Source of the DNA: Hymenobacter aranciens
Lineage (GTDB): Bacteria; Bacteroidota; Bacteroidia; Cytophagales; Hymenobacteraceae
NCBI RefSeq assembly: GCF_030580865.1
Contig: NZ_JAUQSY010000004.1
Span: 372,001-436,000, forward strand
Length of the DNA: 64,000 nt
Reading direction: 5' to 3'
Position 1 is the stretch's first letter, and the number at the start of each line of letters is the position of its first letter. A program made the position numbers and the translations under genes. Below the pieces are notes generated by a model that saw nothing but the letters and a program-made list of their open reading frames with translations, ran no database searches and was not told the origin of the DNA. This document shows, one piece after another, positions 27,681 to 38,245 of the stretch.

Positions 27681-27827
27681 CGTGCGAACGGCCATTTTGC
27701 GGGCTAGTACGATTGTAGCGGCGCCGCATGCGGCATCCACTTAAAAATCCCTAATTTCGCAGCGGTAATTTCACGCCTGGGCCGCTTTGGTCTGATTTTC
27801 GGCGCTATTGTCTTCTTAATTCCCTTT

Positions 27828-30140
27828 ATGCACAAACGCATTTTGTACGTCGGCGCTGCCGCCGTAACGCTTCTGGCTGGCTGCAAAACCTCGAAGCCGG
27901 CTACCACGGCGGCCTCCGCTACCCCGGCCGGCCCTGCCATCGAAACGCTGGGAACGTACCCGGTACCCGCCAGCGAGTTTGCCTACGTGTACCGCAAAAA
28001 CAATAGCTCGGCCGCCGACTACGGCACCCGCGCGAGCGTAAATGAGTACCTCGACCTGTACACGAACTTCCGCCTTAAAGTATTGGAAGCCGAACAGAAA
28101 GGCCTCGACACTACCCAGGCATTCAAGCGCGAGCTCGACGGCTACCGCCAGCAACTGGCACAGCCCTACCTGACCGAGAAAAGCGTGACCGACAACCTCG
28201 TGCGCGAGGCCTACGACCGCATGGGCCAGGAGGTCAGTGCCTCGCACATCCTCATCCGCGTCACGCCTGAGGCCTCGCCGCAGGATACGCTGGCCGCGTT
28301 TCAGAAAATCGAGCGAATCCGCCAGCAGATTGCCGGGGGCGAGAACTTTGAGAAGCTGGCCCGCGAGGTGAGCGAAGACCCCTCGGCTAAGGAGAACGGC
28401 GGCAAGCTGGGCTACTTCACGGCCATGCAGATGGTGTATCCGTTCGAGTCGGCCGCTTACAAAACGCCGGTGGGCCAGGTGTCGCAGCCCATCCGCACGC
28501 GCTTTGGCTACCACCTTATCAAGGTCAACGACAAGCGCACGGCCCAGGGCGAAATCAAGGTGGCTCACCTGATGGTGCGAGCTAACCGCAACGCCCCTGC
28601 CGCCGACTCAGTGACGGCTGCTAAGAAAATCACCGAGCTCTACAGCCGCCTGCAGAAAGGCGAAAACTGGGACAAGCTCGTGGCGCAGTTCTCGGAAGAC
28701 GCCGGCTCGGCCGCCAACGGCGGCGAGCTGCCGCCCTTCGGCACCGGCCGCATGATTCCCTCGTTCGAGGAAGCCGCCTTCAAGCTGCAGAAGTCCGGCG
28801 ACATCGCCCCGCCCGTGCAAACGCCCTACGGCTGGCACATCATCAAGCTGATTGAGAAGCAGCCCCTGGCCAAGTTTGCCGACATGGAGCCTTCGCTGAA
28901 GAGCAAGGTGGCCAAGGACTCGCGCTCGGAGCTGAACCGCGCCGCCTTCCTGAAACGCGTGCGCCAAGAAGACCAGTTTATCGAAATTCCGGCCGCCAAA
29001 ACCTATGCTTTCAGCAAGGCGGATACTTCGCTGGTCGCGGGTCGCTTCAAGTACGCGGCCCCGGCCGCTCCCGCCAAGGGCAAAGGCCCGAACGACAACG
29101 TGGCGCTGTTCACCATTAAGGGCCAGCCCTACCTGGTGAAGGACTTCCTGACCTACGTGCAGCAAAACCAGCGCGCCCGCGCCGGGGCCCAGCCCAGCTT
29201 TGTAATGCAGCAGCTCTACGACCAGTACGTGGACCAGAGCCTGACCGAGTTCGAGAAAAACAGCCTCGACACCAAGTATGAGGACTACCGCATGCTGGTG
29301 AAGGAGTACCGCGACGGTATCCTGCTGTTCCAGCTGATGGACGAGAAGGTATGGAGCAAAGCCATCGAAGACACGGTGGGCCTGAAGAAATACTTCGCCG
29401 ACAACCAGGCCAAGTACCAATGGGACCAGCGCGCCCAGGGCACCGTTATCAGCGCCGCTACGCCCGCCCTGCTGGCTCGTGCTCAAAAGGAGATGAAAAC
29501 CAGCCGCTACCCTGTAAAAAAGGGTGTACCAGAGCAGGTGTACTTCTCGCCCGACAAGGCAATTCCAAGCAAAGTGGGCAACATGGCCCTGGCTGAAATG
29601 GGCAAGTACATGAGCAACGATACGCTGACCAGCGTGGTAATTACGGGCCGCGTGAAAAAGGGTGAAAAAGCCTCGCTGGCCAAAGCCCGCGCCGATTCGG
29701 CCGCTTCGTACCTGCGCCGCAGCCACGGCGTGGCTGCCCGCCGCATCAAAACGGCCAGCCTGACTGCCCCGGTTAAATATTCGGTGGCCCAGCTTGCCGT
29801 GTACAGCGCTAATACGACCGCCCTGGAAAGCATGCTGAACGAGCAGAATCCGCTGTCGGTGCAAGTCACGCAAAAGGTGTTTCAGAAAGGTGACAACAAG
29901 GTGATGGACGACCTGCTGAGCAAAGCGCCCGGCACCTACAGCGCCCAAAAAGATGGTCGCTATTACACAGTTATCATCGATAAATCGTTGCCCGCCGGCC
30001 CCAAAACGCTGGCCGAAGCCCGCGGCCAGGCCACCAGCGACTACCAGACTTACCTGGAGAAAGCCTGGATTGCCGAAATGCGCGCCAAATACCCGGTGAA
30101 GGTGAATGACGCCGAAGTGAACAAGCTGGTGACAAAGTAA
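27828..30140 (+). CDS. lipoprotein peptidyl-prolyl isomerase with two parvulin domains
   Basis: The 770-residue protein begins with a lipoprotein signal (VTLLAGC, Cys at about residue 19), so it should be anchored in the periplasm. Two PpiC-type rotamase domains follow. One is VSASHILIRV...TRFGYHLIKVND (about residues 138-245), the other IKVAHLMVRA...TPYGWHIIKLIEK (about 248-345). The remaining 400 residues are helix-rich without a known domain. It is a periplasmic or envelope foldase. Its neighbour is a second parvulin foldase gene, and the pair may assist outer-membrane protein biogenesis. Confidence 0.9.
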   Translation: MHKRILYVGAAAVTLLAGCKTSKPATTAASATPAGPAIETLGTYPVPASEFAYVYRKNNSSAADYGTRASVNEYLDLYTNFRLKVLEAEQKGLDTTQAFKRELDGYRQQLAQPYLTEKSVTDNLVREAYDRMGQEVSASHILIRVTPEASPQDTLAAFQKIERIRQQIAGGENFEKLAREVSEDPSAKENGGKLGYFTAMQMVYPFESAAYKTPVGQVSQPIRTRFGYHLIKVNDKRTAQGEIKVAHLMVRANRNAPAADSVTAAKKITELYSRLQKGENWDKLVAQFSEDAGSAANGGELPPFGTGRMIPSFEEAAFKLQKSGDIAPPVQTPYGWHIIKLIEKQPLAKFADMEPSLKSKVAKDSRSELNRAAFLKRVRQEDQFIEIPAAKTYAFSKADTSLVAGRFKYAAPAAPAKGKGPNDNVALFTIKGQPYLVKDFLTYVQQNQRARAGAQPSFVMQQLYDQYVDQSLTEFEKNSLDTKYEDYRMLVKEYRDGILLFQLMDEKVWSKAIEDTVGLKKYFADNQAKYQWDQRAQGTVISAATPALLARAQKEMKTSRYPVKKGVPEQVYFSPDKAIPSKVGNMALAEMGKYMSNDTLTSVVITGRVKKGEKASLAKARADSAASYLRRSHGVAARRIKTASLTAPVKYSVAQLAVYSANTTALESMLNEQNPLSVQVTQKVFQKGDNKVMDDLLSKAPGTYSAQKDGRYYTVIIDKSLPAGPKTLAEARGQATSDYQTYLEKAWIAEMRAKYPVKVNDAEVNKLVTK

Positions 30141-30188
30141 ATCACTGATTCAGGATTGATTTAGCTGATTTCACAGAAGCTGAATTTA

Positions 30189-30220
30189 TAAAGCCCTGGC
30201 CAGCGCGGCCGGGGCTTTTT
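30189..30220 (+). terminator. intrinsic terminator after the parvulin lipoprotein gene
   Basis: A stem of agccctggcc / ggccggggct type is followed by TTTTT. Confidence 0.85.
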
Positions 30221-30352
30221 AGTAATGCGCAGTTGGGGTCCGACTGCAACCTTTAACATAGGCAAGAACTCCTTCTTTTTGCCTGTCAACGGATTTATGG
30301 TGAAATTTACGGGCCAGTTGGCGTGTTACGCTGGTCCGGCTCCTATTTAATT

Positions 30353-31738
30353 ATGCTGCATAAACGCTTTTTTGCCTGTTCGCCCCTGCTGCTGACGCTG
30401 CTGCTGGCGCTGGGTTTTGCCTCTACCAGCCACGCCCAGTTGGGCATTGGCCGCCCCCGGGGCCAGCAGTTGCTCGATGGCATTGTGGTGAAGGTTGACA
30501 ACCAGATTGTTCTTCGCTCCGATGTGGAGAATATCTACGCCCAGGAAGTGGCGCGTGCCGAGGGCAAGCCGATACCGCCCGACCTGAAGTGCAAAATTCT
30601 GCAAAGCCTGGTACTCAACAAACTGATGCTGGCCAAAGCTGAAACTGATTCGGTGACGGTGACCGACCAGCAGGTAAACGGCGAGTTGGACCGGCGCATG
30701 GCGTACTTTATCCAGCAAATCGGCTCCGAGAAGAAGCTGGAGGAGATGTACAACAAGCCCTTGAAGGCCCTGAAGGATGATTTGCGACCCCAGGTGCAGG
30801 AACAACTGGTGCAGCAGAAAATGCAGGAAACCATTTCGGGCAAAGTGAATGTGACGCCCCGTGAGGTGAAAGCCTACTTCGACCGCGTGCCGAAGGACAG
30901 CCTGCCCTACTTCAGCACCGAAGTAGAAGTGGGCCAGATTGTAATTCCGGCGCAGGTGAGCGACAAAAACAAGCAGGCTACTATTGCCAAGCTCAACGAT
31001 ATCCGCGCCCAGATTCTGGCCGGGGCCTCGTTTGAGGAAATGGCCAAGAAATACTCCGAAGACCCCGGCTCGGCCGTGGAGGGCGGCTACCTGGGCTTCT
31101 TCAAGCGCCGCGAACTGGTGCCGGAGTACGAAGCCGCTTCGATGAAGCTGGAACCCGGCCAGATGTCGCCGATTGTGGAGTCGCAGTTCGGCTTTCACCT
31201 TATTCAATTCATTGAGCGTAAGGGCGATAGCTATTCGACCCGCCACATTCTGCTGAAGCCGGCCACGGGCTCGGCTGATGCCAGCGAAGCCGCCAAAAAG
31301 CTGGAGCGCCTGCGCCGCCAGATTCTGTCCGACAGCATCAGCTTTGCCAAAGCAGCCAAGGACAATTCTTCCGACAAAAACAGCAGCGGTAACGGCGGCC
31401 TGCTCGCCAACCGCCAAGACGGCGGCTCGAAGCTGCCGCTCGACAAGCTCGACCCGGCTATCTTCTTCACCATCGACACGATGAAGGTGGGCCACATCAC
31501 CCCGCCCCTGCCCTACCGCACCGACGACGGCAAGGACGCCATGCGTATCCTCTACCTCAAGTCGAACACGCCGCCCCACCAGGCCAACCTGCAGGACGAC
31601 TACCAGAAAATTGCCGCCGCCGCCCTCACTGAGAAGAAAAACAAGGCGCTGGATGCTTGGTTTGTGAAAAACCGCGGCAGCGTGTACCTCGAAGTAGCGC
31701 CGGAATACGCCCAGTGCAAGGTGCTGGACGTAGAATAG
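30353..31738 (+). CDS. SurA-like periplasmic peptidyl-prolyl isomerase
   Basis: From the ATG at 30353 (an earlier frame extension from 30323 lacks signal-peptide logic) the protein has 461 residues. The signal peptide is residues 1-28 (ending TSHAQ). A SurA_N-like helical chaperone domain (LLDGIVVKVDNQIVLRSDVE onward) precedes two parvulin domains (VEVGQIVIPA...FGFHLIQFIERK and STRHILLKPA...KVGHITPPLPYRTD). This is the SurA architecture, escorting beta-barrel proteins through the periplasm. It follows the other foldase gene and has its own leader. Confidence 0.9.
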   Translation: MLHKRFFACSPLLLTLLLALGFASTSHAQLGIGRPRGQQLLDGIVVKVDNQIVLRSDVENIYAQEVARAEGKPIPPDLKCKILQSLVLNKLMLAKAETDSVTVTDQQVNGELDRRMAYFIQQIGSEKKLEEMYNKPLKALKDDLRPQVQEQLVQQKMQETISGKVNVTPREVKAYFDRVPKDSLPYFSTEVEVGQIVIPAQVSDKNKQATIAKLNDIRAQILAGASFEEMAKKYSEDPGSAVEGGYLGFFKRRELVPEYEAASMKLEPGQMSPIVESQFGFHLIQFIERKGDSYSTRHILLKPATGSADASEAAKKLERLRRQILSDSISFAKAAKDNSSDKNSSGNGGLLANRQDGGSKLPLDKLDPAIFFTIDTMKVGHITPPLPYRTDDGKDAMRILYLKSNTPPHQANLQDDYQKIAAAALTEKKNKALDAWFVKNRGSVYLEVAPEYAQCKVLDVE

Positions 31739-31744
31739 TTTTTC

Positions 31745-31858
31745 AGCTGTTAGCTAGTGGCAGTTAGCTGTTAGCTTTGGTATTGGTGCTTTTATGCTAC
31801 CAACCCAGCTTTAGTTTTGACAAAGAAGCTAACAGCTAACTGCTATTAGCCAACAGCT
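31745..31858. repeat. heptad-unit palindrome E (GTTAGCT units)
   Basis: The 33-bp arms (31745-31777 and 31826-31858) match with three mismatches. They step as AGCTGTT, AGCTAGT, GGCAGTT, AGCTGTT, AGCTT. The arm ends eight bases before the moxR start codon. Confidence 0.85.
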
Positions 31859-31866
31859 TATAATAA

Positions 31867-32823
31867 ATGACTAACGACAAAGAAGCTGCCGACTCCCTCG
31901 CTGCCGCCTACCAGACCTTACGCCGCGAAATCGGCAAAATCATCGTGGGACAGGATGAGGTGGTACGGCTGGTACTCACGGCTGTGTTTTCGCAGGGCCA
32001 CAGCCTTTTGGTAGGCGTGCCCGGTCTGGCCAAAACGCTGCTCATTCAAACTATTGCCGACTCGCTTGACCTGTCGTTCAACCGCATCCAGTTCACCCCC
32101 GACCTGATGCCCAGCGACATCGTGGGCTCGGAAACGATGAACCAACAGCGCGACTTTCAATTCGTGAAAGGCCCCGTGTTTGCCAACATCATTCTGGCCG
32201 ACGAAATCAACCGCACGCCGCCCAAAACCCAGGCTGCCCTGCTTGAAAGCATGCAGGAATACTCGGTGACGGTGGCCGGCAAGCGCTACCCGCTGAGCCG
32301 TCCGTTCTTCGTGCTGGCCACGCAAAACCCTATCGAGCAGGAAGGTACCTATCCGCTGCCCGAGGCGCAGCTCGACCGCTTCATGTTCAACATCGAGCTG
32401 GGCTACCCCAGCTACGCCGAGGAGCTGAACATCGTGAAAAACACGACATCCAACGTGAAGCAGACGGTGAATAAAGTCCTGCATGCCGCCGAAATCCAGG
32501 CCTACCAGGAGCTGGTGCGCCGCGTGCCCGTGGCCGACAATGTGGTGGAGTACGCCGTGAGCCTCGTGCAGAAAACCCGTCCCAAAACCGAGCGCGCCGC
32601 TCCCCGCACCAACCAGCTGCTGGAGTGGGGCGCCGGCCCCCGCGCCTCGCAGCACCTCATCGTGGGCGCCAAGTGCAACGCGTTGCTCAACGGCAAGTAC
32701 TCGCCCGACATTGAGGACGTGCGCGCTGTGGCGGTACCGATTCTGCGTCACCGTTTGGTGCGCAATTTCAAAGCCGAAGCCGAAGGCATTTCGGTAGAGC
32801 AGATTGTGAAGGAGTTGTTGTAG
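31867..32823 (+). CDS. MoxR-family AAA+ ATPase
   Basis: This 318-residue AAA ATPase has Walker A GVPGLAKT (about residues 49-56), Walker B ANIILADEINRTPPKTQAALL and the MoxR block ATQNPIEQEGTYPLPEAQLDRF. MoxR ATPases act as chaperones, often with VWA-domain or DUF58 partners. None of those partners is adjacent here; the next gene is a short hypothetical. Only 8 bp separate a repeat arm from the ATG, so the leader must lie within the repeat. Confidence 0.93.
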   Translation: MTNDKEAADSLAAAYQTLRREIGKIIVGQDEVVRLVLTAVFSQGHSLLVGVPGLAKTLLIQTIADSLDLSFNRIQFTPDLMPSDIVGSETMNQQRDFQFVKGPVFANIILADEINRTPPKTQAALLESMQEYSVTVAGKRYPLSRPFFVLATQNPIEQEGTYPLPEAQLDRFMFNIELGYPSYAEELNIVKNTTSNVKQTVNKVLHAAEIQAYQELVRRVPVADNVVEYAVSLVQKTRPKTERAAPRTNQLLEWGAGPRASQHLIVGAKCNALLNGKYSPDIEDVRAVAVPILRHRLVRNFKAEAEGISVEQIVKELL

Positions 32824-32828
32824 AAAAC

Positions 32829-32934
32829 CTGTCATACTGAGCGCAGCGAAGGAACTTGTCACGCTCGCGCCGTATGCGTTAGAACCCCAGCGGCGCGAAC
32901 TTAAGAAGATGTTTCGCTTCGCTCAACATGACAG
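32829..32934. repeat. dispersed palindrome, CATGCTGAGCGCAGCGAAG family, copy 2 (diverged)
   Basis: ctgtcatactgagcgcagcgaa (from 32829) and its approximate complement (ending acatgacag, 32934) frame a 60-bp centre. The inner part has drifted compared with copies 1 and 3. Confidence 0.8.
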
Positions 32935-32941
32935 AAAGCCC

Positions 32942-33361
32942 ATGGAAGCCCAATCCTACTACCAGCAATTTGAGCGCAACGTGCGCATCGTACTCGACGC
33001 CCTAGCGGCTGGCCTCGACCTGCGCACTACTGCCCTCGAAACCAGCCTGCCGCTGGAAGTGTACGTGCTGTGCGAAGTGCTGAACCAGGGCGCCGGCGAG
33101 CAGTTCCAGCTCACCGCCACCGGCGTGGCCCGGCTGGCCGAGTTCCAGCAGCAGTTTATGCGCCACGAAGACCAGACCCTGGCCGCCATGCAGCGCATTT
33201 TGGCCGACAAGCGCGGCATTATGCGAACCCCCGAAGGCCGCGTGCTGACCAAGGAAATGCTCATTCGCCGCCTCGAATTCTTCAACGAAGCCGCCCGGCA
33301 GGTGAACGTGATGCGCACCCAGCAGGCGCTGGGCAGCCCGCGCCAGCACGTCGTCGCTTAA
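32942..33361 (+). CDS. hypothetical protein
   Basis: The 139-residue protein is mostly helical and soluble (YYQQFERNVRIVLDALAAGLDL; HEDQTLAAMQRILADKR). I see no signal peptide, membrane span or known motif. The start at 32942 is chosen because the in-frame sequence upstream is the right arm of a repeat. It lies 14 bp before the acetyltransferase gene on the same strand, and the even composition supports a real gene. No function can be given. Confidence 0.65.
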   Translation: MEAQSYYQQFERNVRIVLDALAAGLDLRTTALETSLPLEVYVLCEVLNQGAGEQFQLTATGVARLAEFQQQFMRHEDQTLAAMQRILADKRGIMRTPEGRVLTKEMLIRRLEFFNEAARQVNVMRTQQALGSPRQHVVA

Positions 33362-33374
33362 CCCAGCCAGTTCC

Positions 33375-33932
33375 GTGAGTCCGGCTCTCCCGCGCACGCC
33401 GCTACTCACGGCCCGCCTGCTACTGCGCCCCTACGAGCCGGCCGATGCGCCGGCCTTCGCCGCGCTGCTGCTGGCCAATCAGGCCCGCATCCAGGTTTCC
33501 TTTCCCGAGCGGTTGCAGGCGGCGCTGGCGCCGGGCGGCGCGCTGGCCTCCATCCAGAACTTCATGCAGGACTGGCGCACGGGACGCTTCTACGTGCTCG
33601 GCATCTGGCAGCACAACACCAGCCACTACCTCGGCGACATTTGCCTGCTGCCGCACCCGCCCACGGGCGGCGAAATCGGATACTACCTGGCTGCCGAGGC
33701 CGAGGGACAGGGCTACGCCCGCGAGGCACTGGAGGCCGTGGTAGCCTTTGGCTTCGGTACCCTTGGATTGAGCAGCCTCACTATCCGCTGCTACGCCAGT
33801 AACGAGCGGGCCCAAGCCGTAGCCCGGGCCATTGGCTTTCAGGAAGATATTGTGCCGCCGAAGAAATCGTTCTGGTTTCGCTCGTTGAGCAGCACGGAAG
33901 AAATCCGCCGCTTCGTTCTGACACGCAGCTAG
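33375..33932 (+). CDS. GNAT acetyltransferase (RimJ/RimL-type)
   Basis: The 185-residue protein uses a GTG start. N-terminal TARLLLRPYEPADAPAFAAL and EIGYYLAAEAEGQGYAREALEAV (acetyl-CoA motif), then CYASNERAQAVARAIGFQ, are typical of the RimJ/L group that acetylates protein N-termini or small amines. The precise substrate is unknown. It follows the hypothetical gene at 32942 by 13 bp and converges with the gene at 33937. Confidence 0.85.
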   Translation: MSPALPRTPLLTARLLLRPYEPADAPAFAALLLANQARIQVSFPERLQAALAPGGALASIQNFMQDWRTGRFYVLGIWQHNTSHYLGDICLLPHPPTGGEIGYYLAAEAEGQGYAREALEAVVAFGFGTLGLSSLTIRCYASNERAQAVARAIGFQEDIVPPKKSFWFRSLSSTEEIRRFVLTRS

Positions 33933-33936
33933 CAAG

Positions 33937-35190
33937 CTACTGCCCCGCCCGCATTCGTCGGCTCACGTTGCCCAGCAGCCATTCCTGCCGGAAATTAAAG
34001 TACATGCTGAACGAGTAGTCAAACAGACTGGAATTGTTCAGGTCGAATATCGGCTCCACGCGGGCCGTAACCGCCGCCGCATCGGAAATCCGGAAGTCGC
34101 GCATCAGGCGCAGAATCACTATCTGCCGGTTAGGTTCGATATAGTCCGGGTTCGACACCGTGCGTGAAGCGCCCTGGTACAGGTCGCCCCCCAGCACCGA
34201 GATGAAGTTGGAGCCGCGCCAGTAGCTCACCATCAGGTCGGCATACCGGGTTTCGACGGTCCCGTTCAAATACAGCCCCCAGCCGCGACGGTACGGGAAA
34301 AGCCCCCGGGTAAAAGAGTAGTCTTGGTAGCCCACACCGTAGCCGTTGAAGCGGAGCGCCTGCACGGTAGGCCCCGCCAGTTGATAACGCGCCTCCAGCC
34401 CCAGTGCCCCGTTGAATACGGTTTGCAGCGGTTTATCCAGCGTATCAATCTGCCCGCCGCGGTGAATAGCGGTGAACTGGAATGGTATGGCTACGTGCCA
34501 CTTGCTATTATCGGGACTGACGCGGTAGCTGCTGCTCAGGCCGCCGGCCACTTCCTCCTGGTAGTTACTGTAGCGGTACTGCTGCCGCTGCCAGTCTACC
34601 CACTGGTCGAAGAACAGCCGCTTACCCTGGAAACGCGTCTGAATGCCCTCCTCCAACGGATTGAGCATTACGCGCTCGAAATTGAACAGCGGCTCAATAT
34701 AATTATGGTGCAGCGTCGACCGGATGTTGCCAAAAATTATCTGCTGCTTGCCCGTCGTCCAGGTAGCCCGGAAGGTGGGGCGCACCTGCTGTAGCTCGGG
34801 GTTGCCAAAGTCTTTCCACAGAAAAACGCCGCCATCCAGCCGCAGGTTTTTGAGCGGATAATAGGTTAGCTGTGGGTTCAACTGCGTGCCATACAGTGTA
34901 TAGCCTTCAATTATTTTGTTGAAATACTCATTATCCTTGAAAAAGACGAATGCATTCAAAGATAGCCGCAGGTCACCCGCCTTTATGCCCCGCTCCCCTT
35001 TCTCGCCGGCTATTTCCGCATCCAGCGAGTCCCGACGCTGCTCACTATCGCCGATGCTGGCCGAAGTAGCGGGTCGAAATCCGCCCGGTGTGGGGCTGGT
35101 AAACGCCCGGTTATCCAGCTGCGCTCGCGCCGATTCTACCGTAATTAGCACAAGCCCAAGGGCAACTAAATTTTTTAGAAATTTATGCAT
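33937..35190 (-). CDS. putative outer-membrane beta-barrel protein
   Basis: From the ATG at 35190 the protein has 417 residues with a clean signal peptide (MHKFLKNLVALGLVLITV, cut after ESARAQ). The rest is rich in aromatic, alternating strands (YNFRQEWLLG-like ends; RRGWGLYLNGTVETRYADLMVSY), consistent with a porin-like barrel. No family name is recognised. An upstream start at 35214 would add eight residues ahead of the signal and is less likely. It is divergent from recA. Confidence 0.6.
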   Translation of the reverse strand: MHKFLKNLVALGLVLITVESARAQLDNRAFTSPTPGGFRPATSASIGDSEQRRDSLDAEIAGEKGERGIKAGDLRLSLNAFVFFKDNEYFNKIIEGYTLYGTQLNPQLTYYPLKNLRLDGGVFLWKDFGNPELQQVRPTFRATWTTGKQQIIFGNIRSTLHHNYIEPLFNFERVMLNPLEEGIQTRFQGKRLFFDQWVDWQRQQYRYSNYQEEVAGGLSSSYRVSPDNSKWHVAIPFQFTAIHRGGQIDTLDKPLQTVFNGALGLEARYQLAGPTVQALRFNGYGVGYQDYSFTRGLFPYRRGWGLYLNGTVETRYADLMVSYWRGSNFISVLGGDLYQGASRTVSNPDYIEPNRQIVILRLMRDFRISDAAAVTARVEPIFDLNNSSLFDYSFSMYFNFRQEWLLGNVSRRMRAGQ

Positions 35191-35356
35191 AAATTTGCCC
35201 TGCGACGGGCACAAAAACGATGGTCGCTCTGTTAGAAAAAGCCGTCCAGAAGCGGCCTGAGGCCAGCAATTTCAAGGCTGGCAATCAGGTATCCGGATTG
35301 GCCTTTTTTCGCTTATCTTTACCAAACCTAACTTCCTTTTTTTTAACCCAACCCCA

Positions 35357-36439
35357 ATGGCAGTAGCAACTGACAAAGCAGCCCCGGCCTCCCAGGCCGA
35401 CGCCAAAGCCAAAGCCCTTCAACTCACCCTCGATAAGCTGGATAAGGCTTACGGCAAAGGTACCGTGATGAAGCTCTCCGACCAGAAGGTGAGCGACATT
35501 CCGGCCATCAGCACCGGCTCGCTCTCGCTGGATATCGCGCTGGGCATCGGCGGGTTGCCCCGCGGTCGGGTGGTAGAAATTTACGGCCCGGAATCGTCGG
35601 GTAAGACGACGCTGACCATGCACGCCATTGCCGAAGCCCAGAAGAAGGGCGGCATTGCCGCGTTCATCGACGCCGAGCACGCCTTCGACCCGACTTATGC
35701 TCAGAAACTGGGCATCGACACCGCCAACCTGCTCATCGCCCAGCCCGACAACGGCGAGCAGGCCCTCGAAATCGCCGACCAGCTGATTTCCAGCGGTGCC
35801 ATCGACATTATTGTAATTGACTCCGTGGCCGCTCTCGTGCCGAAAGGCGAGCTCGAAGGCGACATGGGCGACTCGAAAGTGGGCCTGCACGCCCGCCTCA
35901 TGAGCCAGGCCCTGCGGAAGCTCACCGGCACCATCAACAAGACCAACTGCCTGTGCATCTTTATCAACCAGCTGCGTGAGAAAATCGGCGTGATGTTCGG
36001 CTCGCCCGAAACCACGACCGGCGGTAACGCCCTGAAATTCTACGCTTCGGTGCGCCTCGACATCCGTCGTATCGGCCAAATCAAGGAAGATAAGGACAAC
36101 GTGACCGGCAACCGCACCAAAGTGAAAGTGGTGAAAAACAAAGTAGCCCCGCCCTTCAAAGTGGTGGAGTTCGACATCATCTACGGTCAGGGCATCTCGA
36201 AAGTAGGTGAGATTGTGGACCTGGGCGTGGACTTCGGCATCATTGCCAAGTCGGGCTCGTGGTTCAGCTACGACGACAAGAAAATCGGCCAGGGCCGTGA
36301 GGCCGTGAAAACCCTGCTGCTCGACAACCCCGAGCTGGCCGAGGAAATCGAAGCCAAAATTCGCACCATGGCGAAAGGCGACGACGCCGTGCTGCCCATC
36401 GACATGGACGGCCCTGAGGACGGCGAGGATACCCTCTAA
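35357..36439 (+). CDS. recA: recombinase RecA
   Basis: RecA catalyses homologous strand exchange and induces SOS cleavage. The 360-residue protein has Walker [10 protein letters not shown] (about residues 78-86), Walker [13 protein letters not shown], the loop-2 region [23 protein letters not shown] and the C-terminal acidic tail ([12 protein letters not shown]). Length and motifs are normal, with no inteins. A strong terminator follows. I see no clear LexA site upstream. Confidence 0.97.
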   Translation: MAVATDKAAPASQADAKAKALQLTLDKLDKAYGKGTVMKLSDQKVSDIPAISTGSLSLDIALGIGGLPRGRVVEIYGPESSGKTTLTMHAIAEAQKKGGIAAFIDAEHAFDPTYAQKLGIDTANLLIAQPDNGEQALEIADQLISSGAIDIIVIDSVAALVPKGELEGDMGDSKVGLHARLMSQALRKLTGTINKTNCLCIFINQLREKIGVMFGSPETTTGGNALKFYASVRLDIRRIGQIKEDKDNVTGNRTKVKVVKNKVAPPFKVVEFDIIYGQGISKVGEIVDLGVDFGIIAKSGSWFSYDDKKIGQGREAVKTLLLDNPELAEEIEAKIRTMAKGDDAVLPIDMDGPEDGEDTL

Positions 36440-36458
36440 GCCCTTCGAACTTAATATA

Positions 36459-36494
36459 GAAAAAGCCCGTTGCAACCCCGCGACGGGCTTTTTC
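36459..36494 (+). terminator. recA intrinsic terminator
   Basis: The stem aaaaagcccgt / acgggcttttt has a 12-nt loop and a T tail. Confidence 0.9.
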
Positions 36495-36559
36495 GTGTTC
36501 GTACTTTTACTGGCATTCGGTTTGTCTATCGGCTTTTTGTGTCTACTTCTTCTGTTATT

Positions 36560-37372
36560 ATGAACCGCCGCTGGCTCTTCATTACCCCACTTATTGGTTT
36601 CTTACTGGCTGCCGCCACACCTCAGCTCGGCCCGGGCGATGCCGTGCGCAACATCCCGCAGAATAGCTTCGGACGCGGCGAAGTGCTGAGCTATAAAGTA
36701 CATTACGGCTTCCTGAATGGCGGCGAGGCCACCGTGGAAACCAGCCGCGGCCTGGAGCGCGTGAACGACCGGCCCTGCTACAAGGCCACCGTCAGCGGCA
36801 AGACCATCGGCTCAGTGGACCTGTTTATGCGGGTGCGTGACCAGTGGCGCTCCTACATCGACACGACCAGCATCCTGCCCATTCGCACCCAGCGCGACAT
36901 TGCCGAAAACAACTATCGTAAGAAAGAAACTGTGGATTTTGACCACCAGCACGACCATGTGGATGTGCACGACCACACCAAGAATACGCGAAGTAACTAC
37001 AGGATTGTCAATAATTCGCTTGACATGGTGAGCGGTTTTTACTACCTGCGCACGCTCAATTTTGAGCGTATGAAAGTCGGTGATGTTATCAAAATGCCGG
37101 GCTTCTTCGATGGGGAAAACTTCATGCTGGAAGTAGTATATAAGGGGCGGCAAGTAGTTGAAACCAAAGCAGGCGACATTCGCACCTTTAAGCTGGTGCC
37201 GAAGATGCCCGCCAACAAGATTTTCAAGGGTGAGAATGCCATTACGGTGTACTTGTCCGATGATTTAAACAAAATTCCGGTGCTGTTTCAGGCCGAGATG
37301 TTCGTGGGCTCGGTGAAGGTGGATATGTTCAAGTACCAGGGCCTGCGCTCGCGGCTGAACATTGTGAAATAG
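36560..37372 (+). CDS. DUF3108 domain-containing protein
   Basis: From the ATG at 36560 the protein has 270 residues with a signal peptide (RRWLFITPLIGFLLAAATP). The body carries the DUF3108 pattern (GEVLSYKVHYGFLNGGEATVE; FDGENFMLEVVYKGRQVVETKAGDIRTFKLVP; ENAITVYLSDDLNKIPVLFQAE). It is a periplasmic or cell-surface protein of unknown role. The start at 36470 is rejected because it lies inside the recA terminator. The gene precedes the response regulator by 100 bp. Confidence 0.82.
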   Translation: MNRRWLFITPLIGFLLAAATPQLGPGDAVRNIPQNSFGRGEVLSYKVHYGFLNGGEATVETSRGLERVNDRPCYKATVSGKTIGSVDLFMRVRDQWRSYIDTTSILPIRTQRDIAENNYRKKETVDFDHQHDHVDVHDHTKNTRSNYRIVNNSLDMVSGFYYLRTLNFERMKVGDVIKMPGFFDGENFMLEVVYKGRQVVETKAGDIRTFKLVPKMPANKIFKGENAITVYLSDDLNKIPVLFQAEMFVGSVKVDMFKYQGLRSRLNIVK

Positions 37373-37427
37373 GGGCGCTTAGCGGCTGGTCACACAAACG
37401 TAACACGGGCAAGGGCGGGGTTGGCGG

Positions 37428-37435
37428 TACCTTTG
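37428..37435 (+). promoter_or_regulatory. -7 box TACCTTTG for the PhoB-like gene
   Basis: This TAnnTTTG match lies 38 bp before the GTG start. The -33 region is not convincing. Confidence 0.45.
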
Positions 37436-37472
37436 CGGCGCGATACTGCGCTCCATTTAAGTTCTTCACGCC

Positions 37473-38168
<696 letters not shown>

Positions 38169-38245
38169 CTGCATTCCGGCCTTTTATCTCACCAAATGAG
38201 CAACGGCGGGCGCGTCGTTGCTCATTTGCTTTGTAGCTTGACCGT

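Noticed and set aside
28608..29948. 446-residue minus-strand frame across the parvulin lipoprotein gene
   Set aside because: Antisense shadow of a gene with clear domains.
30347..31579. 410-residue minus-strand frame across the SurA-like gene
   Set aside because: Antisense shadow.
35285..36475. 396-residue minus-strand frame across recA
   Set aside because: Antisense shadow of recA.
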